Source: Rhododendron vialii
Taxonomy: Eukaryota; Streptophyta; Magnoliopsida; Ericales; Ericaceae
NCBI RefSeq assembly: GCF_030253575.1
Contig: NC_080560.1
Span: 37,837,001-37,901,000, forward strand
Reading direction: 5' to 3'
DNA length: 64,000 nucleotides
A program made the translations under genes and the position numbers. Positions 1 through 10,781 of the stretch are shown one piece after another (position 1 is the first letter of the stretch; each line of letters starts with the position of its first letter). A model generated the notes under the pieces. That model saw nothing but the letters and a program-made list of their open reading frames with translations. It had not been told where the DNA came from and searched no databases.

Positions 1-41
1 TGTAATCTATGTGAGGTCAACAACTTTATTGATCTCAACAG

Positions 42-461
42 GAAAATATGGGAAAGACTGAGGCTGTTTCCAAAGAGAAGGTGGAAGTTGTTTCATTTTC
101 CCCTCTTTCTTGGACCAGTGGTGATTGTTTAGTCAGGGATCCCAAGGCAATGCTAGTAAGGCCTGGCGGCCCAGGCCCTTTGAACTTTCCAGAGCCTTCT
201 ACATGGAAAAAGCTGTGGGCTTTTCATCTGGAAAGCCATGCGAATTGGGTAGCCAGTAAGACGGAGGAGTCCCATGATCACTGGCAAATGGGTCAAGAAA
301 GTTTGGAAGGACAGGAACAACTAAAGTTTAAAATAGCGATGGAGGCAGTGGCACTGCATGTTAAGCTCAATGGGGTAAAAAATTTCAAAAATACAAATCG
401 ATCAACAAGTTTTGAAGGAAAAATTACTAAGTGTATCTTTAATTGTTGTTCCATTGGATAA
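42..461 (+). CDS. Terminal exon of an unrecognised protein gene
   Basis: I do not recognise this protein. A good 3' splice site (pyrimidine-rich stretch ending in AACAG at 37-41) is followed by an open frame from 42 to a TAA stop at 459-461, about 139 codons. The frame is rich in Trp, Lys and Glu, and its middle section (WKKLWAFHLESHANWVAS) reads like a folded, non-repetitive domain. The last 30 or so codons look more like untranslated sequence, so the true end may differ. Earlier exons would lie left of the window. No transposon-like motif is seen. Calling it coding rests only on the splice site and the open frame. Confidence 0.35.
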   Translation, partial: ENMGKTEAVSKEKVEVVSFSPLSWTSGDCLVRDPKAMLVRPGGPGPLNFPEPSTWKKLWAFHLESHANWVASKTEESHDHWQMGQESLEGQEQLKFKIAMEAVALHVKLNGVKNFKNTNRSTSFEGKITKCIFNCCSIG

Positions 462-853
462 ATATTTTGGCTCCGTCATTGGGCAGTGGTAGCAGTGTTG
501 ATAGCGCAATATAAGTGTAACAATTGTAGATGTTGTTAGGGATTTCAAACTATTCAAAAATTTGAACATAAGTTACACTTTTTTATACATTGTCCAACAT
601 ATTTTGTATTTATGTATTATTCTCAGGTAAAAGAATTGTTCTTACCTTTTTTATATTAGATTCTCTTTTGAAATAATTGATTCTTTGCATTTTCTGTCAG
701 TAACTGCTGTTATGGCCCATTATTGCACAACTATTATGGTTTGTAAGACCTTTATGTTTGCAAATTTTCGCAGACCACTATATTGCTCATTACAAGACTC
801 ATCCCTCACTGATACCGTTGTGTAGCGACACCATTTTTTCAAACCATGAGAAC

Positions 854-1321
854 TAAGGGTCATCGTCGGGCCGGGCCGGCCCAGCCCGCCAAGTCGCTGC
901 CCAAGCCCATCCAAGGTCCGGGCCGACCGGGCTTTTTCTTTTTGGCGGGCCGGGCTACCTACCATAAATTAAAGCCCAAGCCCGGCCCATGGGCTAGCCC
1001 AATTGGCGGGCCGGCGGGCCAAAAGCCGGGCGGGCTTAAATTTCCTTGGGCAAAACTAAATCAAGGAAAAAAAGAAAGGGTTTTGTGGGATTTTGGGCTA
1101 ATAGGCGGACCCGTTGGCGGGCTTTTGGGCGGGTACCACGGGCGGGCTCACGGGCCAGGCCTACAGACGGGCCGAGTAAAAATTCATAGGCCCTAGCCCG
1201 CCATTACAAACTACGGGTTGGGCTAGCCCGCCCGTTTTACGGGCTCGGGCTGGGTAAAAACCCGGCGGGCCAGGCGGGCTTTGGTCGGGTCGCGGGCCTT
1301 CAAGCTAAATGATGACCCTTA
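854..1321. mobile_element. Non-autonomous hAT-type element, GC-rich, 468 bp
   Basis: The element starts TAAGGGTCATC and ends GATGACCCTTA, a perfect 11-bp terminal inverted repeat. It is flanked by an exact 8-bp direct repeat, ATGAGAAC, at 846-853 and 1322-1329. An 8-bp target-site duplication is the signature of the hAT superfamily. The interior is a dense set of GGGCC, CCCGCC and GGCGGGC motifs on both strands, typical of subterminal transposase-binding repeats in plant Ac-like elements, and contrasts sharply with the AT-rich flanks. No transposase is encoded. The open frames inside are by-products of the GC-rich repeats. Confidence 0.9.
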
Positions 1322-1579
1322 ATGAGAACATCATTTTCAATAGTTTCTCTTGAAGTCTGCTACAATTTGAAGGGCATTACATTAAGTGCAACTGTGCCGG
1401 ACCTTTTAATATTTCTCTCAGCAGACTAAATGCATCATTACCAGAGACATTGATAATTTGTGTAATATAAACTATGCGTGTATTCGAGTTTGTTACGGGT
1501 TTGCTTGTGCGATTAGCTGAGCATTGCGTATTGATACTACAATCTTGTATTTCTGGTGATTGTCAATTTGATAGGATAG

Positions 1580-1836
1580 TTTACACTTTGTTTGGTTCTC
1601 CTCTCAGAAATAATCTCTCCAGAATTTTTGACTATTTCGTCATCCATGTTCTTTCATCTTTAGTGATTTTTTATCAAATTTTTTACTTATTTTTAACTTT
1701 TTGTATGTACATAACGTACATCTATTCAAAAAGTAAAAGAATTTGTTAAAATATTAAAAAAAATTACTAAAGACGAAAAAATACGCAAACCTATAAAACT
1801 TTTTTATCTCAAAACTGCAACCAAACACAGTGTTAA
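1580..1836. repeat. Fold-back MITE-like sequence
   Basis: The left end (TTTACACTTTGTTTGGTT) and the right end (AACCAAACACAGTGTTAA) are imperfect inverted repeats. The arms continue inward around a centre near 1710, where GTATGTAC and GTACAT face each other. No clear target-site duplication is visible, so the superfamily is not assigned. Confidence 0.5.
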
Positions 1837-2281
1837 TTGTCTTTGATGATAGAGGGAGAGAAGTGTTCCAAGGGGAGAAGAAGAGAATATGTTTGACGAC
1901 GAGTGACCGGAAAAGCAATAGTGCTAACGACGATGGTGATGGGTTTGGACCGAAAAAGCACCAGTGCTAGTTCTCAGCCGGTTGTATCACCGTTTTTGGA
2001 AAAGAAAAGAGGGCAAATCAGAACTTCGAAATCGTGGAAATTGAAAGCTCTTCTCAACTGAGTTAAAATCATAAAGCTCATGGCCATAACGATTCCAAAT
2101 TGAAGTTCTAGGATAATCATTTGGTTTGACTAGCTATAGTAGCCAATTGGATCACGTGGCTAGTTGGCTTGGAGATGCTCGCACATCCCAACAGAAGCCA
2201 AAAGTAGTGGGTTGAGAGTTAAGATTGTGGTGCTTTTCTTGACGCCGTTCCAATGAAATTCAATAAAAACTTTGGTATCGT

Positions 2282-2367
2282 AAGGGTGTTTACGAAACGT
2301 CTAATTTTGTCTCAGAATTCAGGCCTAAATTCTAAAGTAAAGTTGGATGTTTGATAAACGCCTTTAA
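2282..2367. repeat. Very short inverted-repeat unit (about 86 bp)
   Basis: AAGGGTGTTTACGAAAC at the left faces GTTTGATAAACGCCTT at the right, giving imperfect 17-bp inverted ends around a 50-bp core. It could be a tiny MITE or a chance palindrome. No target duplication is seen. Confidence 0.3.
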
Positions 2368-4295
2368 TGACACCGGATTGAGCTTATACGTAAAATATTC
2401 TTAATAAAATAAACGGCTCCGATCATTTTTTTGAGACTCAAAACGGGCCCAAAAGGACTTTGTATTCACTGGTACATATATTGTATCTGTACCAATACTT
2501 TCTGATTTTGGTATGGAAGGGAATATGAACACGTGAGGACAAACAAATAGAAGAAGTGGACTCGCCTGTGATGGTAACACAACAAATAAAACTACAAGAT
2601 GCTCCAATGCTCTTCCTTCTCCTTTAGACCTAACTACAAGATGTTGGAAATATTCGTTAGAATTTCTGTAAACTACAATAACTAGAGACGACAACACGAA
2701 AAATCAAATATTGAGATAACTATGTAAGCAACAAATTAGGAATTAAGAGAAAACTTACGTAGATTGAGTCACGCATAAAGCGTTGTTCTAAGAGAAGATA
2801 CGTCCCCGCTTGCACCAAGTTGTGTGACGTTCCACTTTCAAGATAAAACAATCCCTGAAAGGTTTGTGTGCAGCTAAAACTTTTTTCAAACCAAGAACCA
2901 CCCGTATGCTCAAAATCACTTGTATAAAAGTACAACGGATACACTGAGGTTTAAAATCAAAAGTTTTCTCGGTAGTTTTCTTCGACAAGTAAAGTGATCA
3001 AGAGGGAAAATATGAGCCAATTGCACTCTGATATTTTCGTTGGAAGAGAGTAAATAGAAGCAAAGGCTTTTAGCTTTTCTAGGAGGAAAAGATGCTGAGA
3101 TGTATATATTTTCATCTACTGGCTCAGTATGCATTATGCATATATACATGTTGATCAGTGAGAGAAGAGCATGCATGTGGTGTAGTAAATATGCAGTAAT
3201 GGCTATGCATCGCCCAAAAATTTAAGAAGGAAATGGGCATCCTATGTCACAAAATAGGTTTGAGATAAGATAAATGTAATTTTAAATTATCTCCAACACA
3301 AGACAAGCAAACCGTTAGTGCCAACCGGCCGAAGGCACTCCAATTGCGAAGTCATGCTTTATGCAGAAAAGTAGAGAGGAACAGTAAGCAGAAGAGAGTT
3401 CTGCGTACTTTCCTAGGGATTTTCGCGCATAGTAGTTTATATTTTTGGTTCTTATGGGTTGACAAAAGGTTATTTTTGGCTCAGAAGCAACTAAGTCAGG
3501 GAGCAAGCAAGAGCCGAAGCCATTTAAATTCACATCTGAGCAGTAATGCATATTCACCGACACTGGAAGCAAAACCTAAAATGTGATTGTTAAAGATAAG
3601 CGATGACAAATCAAATCCTCTAGTCGGAAATGATGAGTATCTCATTGTTGAGCCGCATGGTATATTAAAGTCCTCCTAGTTATGACATACTATTAGTCAG
3701 AAATATGTCCGTACGTATATCTATGGTTTTTGTCATTTCGCATGTTTTTCTTGATAAGCAGGCATGCCAGCTTACTCGCATAATCCCAATTCCCAAGTAT
3801 TTTTGATGTGTCATTTGGGATGTTATTATTTGTCAATGATATGAATTTTGCTGTAGGAAGAAGCAATGTTAATCTTAACTCATGAGAATATAGTTAATCT
3901 CCCAAACACGGTGAATGTGATAGGTTTTGTGTATGATCTTGATCCACTGGATTTTGCATAACATGATGTTGGAAGGTACCTATTATCTATTATCTGTTCT
4001 CCGACGAGATATCATTTGCTGGCCATTTTTCCTTCATCAGATAAATTTAAGCAAATTTGCTTTTCACAGATCCTGGGACAAGTTACAAACTTTGTGCATT
4101 CTTTCGCTAGTACTACTCCAGTTTACATAAACATCTCCAGGCTAATCTGAACCATGTTTTGCTGCAACAGGTATTGCACTTCTATGATTCTTCTAGCTTT
4201 TCACAATGAAATAGGTTATTCCTGTTGGAACCAACAGAAGAGAATCGGCTACAGAGCTGCCGGAGCAGATGCCAAATGCAATATATTCTTCAAGT

Positions 4296-7200
4296 TTATC
4301 TTAAGCTGCGAAAAAACAGGTTCTTCCTGCCTCTGAAGGTTAAAGATCCAAGTATATATTTACAAAAACAAGCATAAAACCTATATGAAAATTCATTTCG
4401 TGTGTTGTGCGACTTACGATATACCTTCCTAAACAAGCAGTAATAAACAGGAAAAGAGAAGCAGCCCCCAAAACACAAGGTAATCATCACGGCCCCTAAT
4501 GAACATGCGAACACAGAATACATGCTTTTAATGAACACAAGAGCCATTGCTTCCATGGCATTGATGGTGAGAAATCTAGCTGAGGCATGGTGTTTCATAA
4601 GGTTATTGCTGTCGGAAATTTCTCCCACATAGAGGGTAATAATTAAACAGAGCTATGGTGGAGAAAATCATCGCCATACCATCTTTATGACAAATGCTTT
4701 AGATGTTGACTTGTTTCGTTGCCATTGTTGTCGCCCTCGCTAGTGAAACCAACAACGAAGGATACTGTTGCCGTGAGCGCAGCCACTAACAAAGAAACCA
4801 GCGCCCATGGCGTCCGTGAACACAAAATGCCTAACAGATGGTGGAGATTCCTCAAACAACAAATGGCTTCAATTACTCGTTTGACTTGCGATGTTGATTG
4901 TTTTTCCTCTGCATTGTATTTCTCTCTGGCTTTCATTTCATCCTCACAAACAACAAATGGCTTCAATTACTCGTTTGACGTACGATGTTGATTGTTTTTC
5001 CTCTGCATTATATTTCTCTCTAGCTTTCATTTCACCCTTGTCTCTGCTTAATACATCTCGCTGACCCAGCTTACCGCCGGCACATCTAAATATACATTTA
5101 GTGAAAACCTGCATGTACAAATTTTTTAGTCAACTTGGGAAAAAGACATGTTCCCTTTATGATTGCTCAGTTCTTGAAACCCCCAAATTGCCATCATAAG
5201 AAATTGTGAGCTAGAGTCCAGAAAAATTAGGCCAAGAGACCACATATAAACTATGTAGTTCTCTATGTGATATGTAACATGGATACGGACATGGAGACGG
5301 ACACGGTGAGGGACACTAGATACAGGACACAGCAAGTCTCAACAACTAAGGACAAGGAGAGGGGCAATGGAATTTTTTTAAGATGAATTTTTTTAGTGTT
5401 GTAACCACTTAAAGGTTTGACTTTGGACTCCAATGAATGCATTATGAGTATGCCTATTTACGTATTTCATATCCGTTTTTTACCTAATCTATTGAAGTTA
5501 CAAAAATTTACTCCGAAAAGCGTGTAAAATTTACAAAAGTCACAATGCCGTGTACCCATGTGTGTCCTCGCCGGGTTTGTCAGAAATGTTAAAAATTTAT
5601 GGTGCTAGGCATCACGTGGCCTGTGCCCTACGTATTTTGGCATGTACGACAGTATCCTTACCACTGCTCCAACATTTTTGTTTTTGCAGATTACGTCCAC
5701 AGGAGTCAAATTTTCCTTGTTGAAGGCCATCCTGTCCGATTTAGGGTGCTTTATGAGAGAAGCTTGACAGCAACCAGAAGCAGCAAGTAAATGTAGAGGG
5801 GTGTTTCCATCACGGTCTTTTTGATTTATAAGGCCGCTGAAGGAGAATTTTTCCAAGATAAATTTGATTGCCCTCTTTTTCTTGTATTTTGCTGCAATGT
5901 GAAGGATATTTTGGCCCCTGCCATCAACCATCTCCCAGCAATCCGGACATCGTGATATAAGCTCTTCCATTACGCGGACATGGCCTTGGCTAGCTGCTAA
6001 ATGTAGAGCAATCTTCTTGTTGTCTTTTTCTGCTATGTATGCAACCGACTTGTCTGTGTTTAGTAGCTCTTTTGCCCTTGTCACATGACCAAAGAGCGCA
6101 GCATAGTGGAGGGGTGTCCACCCACAGGCATCGGCTTGTTTGCAGAGAGTTGGCTTCCAGTCAATTAATTTCTTGGTACATCCTAGTGAAAGAAAATCAA
6201 ATTGTAAACTAGCAAATAGTTACTGTGTACAATCCAATGCCAAAATTCACTTCAAATAAGTGAATCTCTTCAAATCTGTTTCTTTTTGCATGTTTTTGAG
6301 AATAAAAAACAAGGGAAACATGGAAAATGCTCTATGGTCGATCGTCTTCCTACTGCTGAGAACTCTGTCAAGGTTGTCACTTTCATGTGGAAACAGAGGG
6401 CTTACAGTTGAAAGACGAAGCCTAAGCGGAACGGTCAATTAAGACCGAACACTTAGGATAGAAGCTAGAGGGAACAGTCTTAGGTTGAGAGTAGATCGAA
6501 CGTGAACGAACTTGCCAATCAGCTTGATCAAGTATGGCGGTCCTATCAGCTTGACCTCTTTCCGTCGAAAAGATCAAGCTTTGTAGTCTGCCATATAATT
6601 TTGCGAAAATGACATAATTTTGTATGTGTGAAGACAGCTTTCTGTCATTCCTGATACTTGGGTTATTTTCCTAAATCTTTCTCAAAACAGTGCTCAGACA
6701 CAGTTTGCCCTTGTATGCGTTGTGGAGAAAAAAAAGACAAGAAAAAGTAAACCAAAAAAACTCGAAATAAGGCGTACCTTCAAAGTTGTGAACTACAGCC
6801 GCATGTAAAGCCGTCCTGCCACCAGGGCCACCGTGCACCAGAGCGTCGCAATTCTCCAATATCACACACAGCAAACCAACATAACCTCTCTCCGCGGCCA
6901 AGTAAAGCGGAGTCTCCTCCGCCTTATTAGCCGGATGACAAAACTCTGGATCTTCCCCCGTCAACAACTGGACAGCGACCGGGTGGTGATTCCTCACGGC
7001 CTCGTGCAAGGCCGTGTCCCCCTCCTCGTTTGCCACCCTCATCATGTCCTTCGCGGTCCCAGCCCCGTTTTCCATCTCCTCGTTGAGCGCCTTCGCGTAC
7101 TCAATCAGGGCCAGCACCAAGGTCGAGTGCCCTTCCCTGGCCGCTACGTGGAGGGCAGTGTCCCCCCTCGAGTTCACTTTCCGGTACATCGAGGGGCACA

Positions 7201-7378
7201 TGTTTAGGATCTCCATCGCACACTGGATGTGCCCGAATTGTGTCGCGACATGGAGGACGGTGTTGTTGTTCGGAGTGAACTTGTTTTCGAGGTTGTCCTT
7301 GTTGTTTATGAGAACATCAATGTCTCCATTCATGGCAGCTCTGTACAAGCTACTGTCCATAGCATGGTGTCCCTCCAT
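4296..7378 (-). CDS. ACD6-like ankyrin-repeat membrane protein, C-terminus probably broken
   Basis: This gene belongs to the plant ankyrin/PGG family (ACD6/ITN1-like), membrane proteins acting in defence and stress signalling. Exon 1 runs 7378 to 6778 and starts at MEGHHAMDS. Exon 2 runs 6182 to 5662. Both have canonical splice sites and fit in phase (601 + 521 bp, 374 codons). They hold nine or ten ankyrin repeats with clear TPLH/TALH motifs, for example GWTPLHYAALFGH. A third exon probably starts at 4942 after TGTGAG and encodes a PGG-type membrane segment (LLVAALTATVSFVVGF). Downstream, family-like pieces (KAFVI, then DGMAMIFSTIALF, then ASARFLTINAMEAMAL) lie in three different frames within about 150 bp, so the C-terminal membrane domain looks frameshifted. 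A 94-bp tandem duplication sits at the start of exon 3. The N-terminal half is sure. Whether the locus still makes a full protein is doubtful. Confidence 0.8.
4854..5041. repeat. 94-bp tandem duplication at an exon edge of the ankyrin gene
   Basis: Two adjacent copies, 4854-4947 and 4948-5041, share long identical blocks such as CAACAAATGGCTTCAATTAC and differ at only a few bases except toward the right edge. The unit covers the presumed 3' splice site and first codons of ankyrin exon 3. Because 94 is not a multiple of three, the second copy cannot be read through: in the exon frame it meets a stop at the junction. Confidence 0.9.
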
Positions 7379-8329
7379 GGATCCTTTGTCTTTCTTCCCA
7401 AAGCTAACTTTCTTTTCTTTTCTTTTCTTTTTTGTGTTTGTTTGTGATTGATGTCTGAATATTAACAAAATGCTCACAGGCCGAGGCCGGCAGGGTGGTG
7501 ATTATAGTTCCAATTAACGAAAACAAATTGTCACATTCACATGTCAATTTCTTCCAAACGTGTAAGAAGTACTGATTGCTGCTGTTCAGGTATTACTTGG
7601 TTGAGGGTCCGTTTGGTTCACTTGTTTATTTACTTGAAATAAGAAAACAAGATTGTTTAGGGGAGCTTGATACCTACATTTGCATATTTATAATAACCTA
7701 ACATTCTCTCTTTCAAGTACGTATGACTGTGTGGCCTATTATGATTGGGGCGAAACAAGGACCCACATACGGGCCCTATCCTGATCTTAAAAAATCATTC
7801 AAATTGTTCGGCTTGTTTAACTCGTCAAGTGCACGCTGATCAAAAAGTCCACATTGATTGAACATCAATAAACACATACGTAAATGACAAACGTTTGTCC
7901 TGAAGTTTTGGCTGAATTCATAATAGTTGTTGGATTTTGTAACACAAATTTGTTCTATTCATGTCTTTCCTTATGTCATATGAGCGCTATTATCTACAAA
8001 CACAACAAGTTTAACTAGCTTAACAAATGAACAGTTTTGATCATTTTTCTGAGCCTCGGATTGGGCCTATATGCTCATCACAGTAGAGCCTATTGTACCC
8101 CAAGCCAATATCAAATAAACGAATTTATTTATTCTTGACTTTACTACTATGATTTATTTAAAATAATAGTAGTAAATAAATAAAGCGAATCAAGAAGGAC
8201 ATGAGTATGCAAATCAGAAACTACTTATACAAATTAATGCAAATCATCAACTATTTTGTATTTTTGTTTTCGTTCGTGTACGTCCCCTTCATCTGGAGGA
8301 GTTCTTCATATCTCTTTTGCAGCAGAAAG

Positions 8330-8672
8330 TCTGTCCACACAAACAATCGTGCACAATTGTGGAGCCCACCCGGGATCCGACACAAATGATCCGAGCAGTT
8401 CATTAAATGTAAAATAGTTTTTCAAGGATTCTCGCGAAAAATCAACTCAATCCAATATATATATAGAAACTTGATCCAATCGTCAAACTTTTTCATTCAG
8501 ATTTTTGGATAATGAAAAGTTAAATGATTGGATCGAGCATCTATAGATATCGGATTGAGCTGATTTTTCGCAAAAACCCTCGAAAAAATGTTTTACATTT
8601 AATAAACAGCTTAAATTATTTGTGTGGAACCCTTGGTGGGCCCTCAACGAAATCAGATTGTCTGTGTGTTGT
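8330..8672. repeat. Long imperfect inverted repeat (fold-back element)
   Basis: Two arms of about 165 bp face each other around a centre near 8500. The left arm contains CAGTTCATTAAATGTAAAA, GCGAAAAATCAACTCAATCC and TTGATCCAATCG. The right arm carries their reverse complements. The similarity continues outward to GGAGCCCACC on the left and GGTGGGCCCTC on the right. No transposase and no clear target duplication are seen. Transcribed RNA would form one long hairpin. Confidence 0.75.
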
Positions 8673-8744
8673 GTGTGTAGCAGAGTTCTTTTCGCAATGG
8701 GGTAATTGATTTATTTGCAAAAATCGTACTTAGAAGGGCTGCTC

Positions 8745-8930
8745 GGGTGCAACTGTAAAATTGTCCCGATGTGATCCGGTAATCACGAGTTCAAGTCGGG
8801 AATTGAAACATCCAAATCTTTCCCAAACTTAATCCCTGAATTGCGAGAACATTTGTTTTTGCACCTATTCCATTCTTGGCGACGAGCAAGATGGCTTACT
8901 TCCTACTTGTTCCGTTAGGTCAATGTCCAA
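8745..8930 (+). mobile_element. Probable tRNA-derived SINE
   Basis: The stretch GGGTGCAACTGTAAAATTGT, then GTGATCCGGTAATCACGAGTTCAAGTC, resembles the internal promoter region of a common plant SINE type, with GAGTTCAAGTC fitting a pol III B box. The A box is weak and neither the 3' end nor the target duplications are defined, so the borders are approximate. Confidence 0.4.
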
Positions 8931-9197
8931 GAGTGGTTTTTTGTATTTTGTTTTGAGGAAAAAAAAACAAACAAGAAACATTTTAGCACTATTGTGGACT
9001 CTTTGACGGCAATTATCCAATTAAAGATTAATAAAGTTCCAGTTTTGCAGAGTTAGATAACTTTTTAAGGTGGTAAAGTGTCAAATCCTGTAGTCTAGAG
9101 AGTAATGTGAAACAATGTGATAGGTTAGGAGTATAAGACGTAGTAATAACCAAGCCTACTAATTAATCATCGTACGCTAAGAACTTTCTTTGCGCGC

Positions 9198-9405
9198 ATC
9201 GATCATTCCAAGCAGTTGACTCAGTAGTCAGTACAACAACAATGGCAGCAACAAGCTACACTATTCCCCAGCCCAAACCCACCACTCCCTCACCACCGCC
9301 GCCGCCACCCTCCATCTCTAACGATTGGCGGAACTTCTTTTCTTTCTCTCTCTCTCTCTCTCTCTCTCATCCCTCAGCCTCCCCATCCAATTCTCTAAAA
9401 ATATA
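9198..9405 (+). pseudogene. Truncated PRA1 copy (5' end only)
   Basis: The stretch TCGATCATTCCAAGCAGTTGACT followed by an ATG at 9242 closely matches the leader and start of the intact PRA1 gene at 10782. The reading begins MAATSYTIPQPKPT and runs through a Pro-rich stretch to NDWRNFFSFSLSL, equivalent to the PWRDFLSLSSLSL part of the intact protein. A CT microsatellite at 9344-9368 then shifts the frame. In a second frame the matching piece SSLSLPIQFS is still readable. Similarity stops near 9400, where unrelated AT-rich DNA starts. No hydrophobic segments are present, so it cannot encode a working protein. Confidence 0.8.
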
Positions 9406-9589
9406 GTACATATATTTTAAGTTTGCGAGTCCCAATTATGTTTGGTTTGAGCTCGACTCATGGATAATAAACCGGCCTCAAATTGAGACGCAGCTCGGTT
9501 CGTTCAATGGACGCATCAAACTCGAACAACCTTTTTGAGTCGAGCTCGAAGCCCAACGTATTGTATTGTGACCTAGTAGCACTCAATTA

Positions 9590-9803
9590 CTCCCTCCGTC
9601 CCTAAATAAGTGTCCGGCGCGCAAAATTAGGTTTTACAAAACATGCATATTTTTTATTAAAAATTTTAATTTTTTTTCACAATCTAATAGAACTCTTTGC
9701 TATCTATTGATTTGTGAAAAAAATTAATTTTTTTAACGAAATAGATGCATCTTTTTGAAGGCCTAATTTTGTGCACCGGACACTTATTTAGGGACGGAGT
9801 GAG
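9590..9803. mobile_element. Stowaway-type MITE (Tc1/mariner), 214 bp
   Basis: The ends CTCCCTCCGTCCCTAAATAA and TTATTTAGGGACGGAGTGAG are inverted repeats with one mismatch in the outer 14 bases. They are flanked by the dinucleotide TA at 9588-9589 and 9804-9805. CTCCCTCCGTCCC ends with a TA target are diagnostic of plant Stowaway elements. The AT-rich core has no coding capacity. Confidence 0.92.
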
Positions 9804-10439
9804 TATTTTTTTTCCCATAGGACAAATTTCCAAGGGTGCCCACATGAAATAAGGCTAGATTTTTCCCTTTTTATAAACGGGCTAAATGGGCTAAAAGCTC
9901 ACATAAACACAAATTTCTAGAAACATTATTCTTCTCACATATATTCTCTTTGTCCCATAAATTTTGTCCATTACAAAATTACATTCAATTTTTAAGTTTA
10001 AAATTAATGTACTTACCAAAATTAATTTTTTGTGCAATATAGATCTTACTTTAATAGATATCGACGATGCAATCTCCATCCCATTGTTAGAACAAAGATA
10101 TCGGATTGATTGATGTGGAAATGTTTGATACATGAAACCACAATCTGATAGATATACATTGAAATAGGCAAATCTCATAGAGATAAAAATTAAAATGAAT
10201 TAAATTTTCAATTCATTCAATTATTTAATTGAATTAATTTATATAAATTAATAATATAAATCTTTGGTCTGGAATAAAAAAAGGTAGATCTTTTTGAAGG
10301 GCGTCAAATGCATGAGAAATTATTCTAGTAAAAGTATATCATTGTTAAGTTTAAAAGTTACACGTAACTTTTTAGGGAATCAAAATTATGAAACGAATGG
10401 AATAGCAACCTAAATATTCATATATTGGAACTTACCTTA

Positions 10440-10652
10440 GGCTCTGTTTGGAACTTGTGGAAAGGAAATGAAAACAAAAAAGAGAAAAAAGATGAAGAAA
10501 ATAGATTCTTTTCTTTTGTTTGGTTGTAGAAAGAAAATGAAAATAAATTATGAGGAAAATAAATTTCTCTTGATTGGTTTCAAGAGAAAAATGGAAAGGA
10601 AATGAATTTTTATTTTATTTTCTTTCATTTTTCATAGATTCCAAACAGAGCC
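10440..10652. mobile_element. MITE with GGCTCTGTTTGG ends, about 213 bp
   Basis: GGCTCTGTTTGGAA at the left faces TTCCAAACAGAGCC at the right, and the match continues inward imperfectly (AGGAAATGAAAA facing TTTTCTTTCATTTTTC). The left side is preceded by TTA and the right side followed by TAA, so a three-base Harbinger target is possible but not exact. It ends about 130 bp upstream of the PRA1 start codon, within its likely promoter. Confidence 0.7.
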
Positions 10653-10781
10653 TAAGCTACACTTTTTCGGCGAAACTCATCCGAAATCTCTCGGCATAGA
10701 AACCCAGCTTTGACTGCATAAACTTCACTTGCCTCCCCTTTCGATCATTCCTACGCAGTTGACTCCCTCTCCGTACCAACA

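Larger units (their letters stand above)
462..4295. other. Intergenic, AT-rich, several small transposons
   Basis: No convincing gene is seen. The short open frames here have no splice context, no recognisable domain and AT-biased low-complexity translations. The stretch contains the hAT-type element at 854-1321, a fold-back sequence at 1580-1836 and a very short inverted-repeat unit at 2282-2367. The last 300 bases lie just beyond the 3' end of the minus-strand ankyrin gene. Confidence 0.5.
7379..10781. other. Intergenic region with fold-back repeats, a SINE-like unit and MITEs
   Basis: This is the 5' flank of the minus-strand ankyrin gene and the upstream side of PRA1. No complete gene is seen. 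It holds a small hairpin at 8118-8185 (TTTATTTATT and TTACTACTAT facing AATAGTAGTAAATAAATAAA), a long inverted repeat at 8330-8672, a possible SINE at 8745-8930, a broken PRA1 copy at 9198-9405, a Stowaway element at 9590-9803 and a MITE at 10440-10652. Confidence 0.5.

Noticed and set aside
846-1196. Gly/Pro-rich open frame
   Set aside because: It lies within the GC-rich hAT element and is a by-product of its repeats.
5270-5335. Short GGACA(T/C)GGA repeats in the ankyrin intron
   Set aside because: Only a few diverged units; no array and no CRISPR-like spacing. It is simple plant repeat DNA.
6833-7451. Three plus-strand open frames opposite the ankyrin exon
   Set aside because: Antisense shadows of the GC-richer ankyrin repeats.
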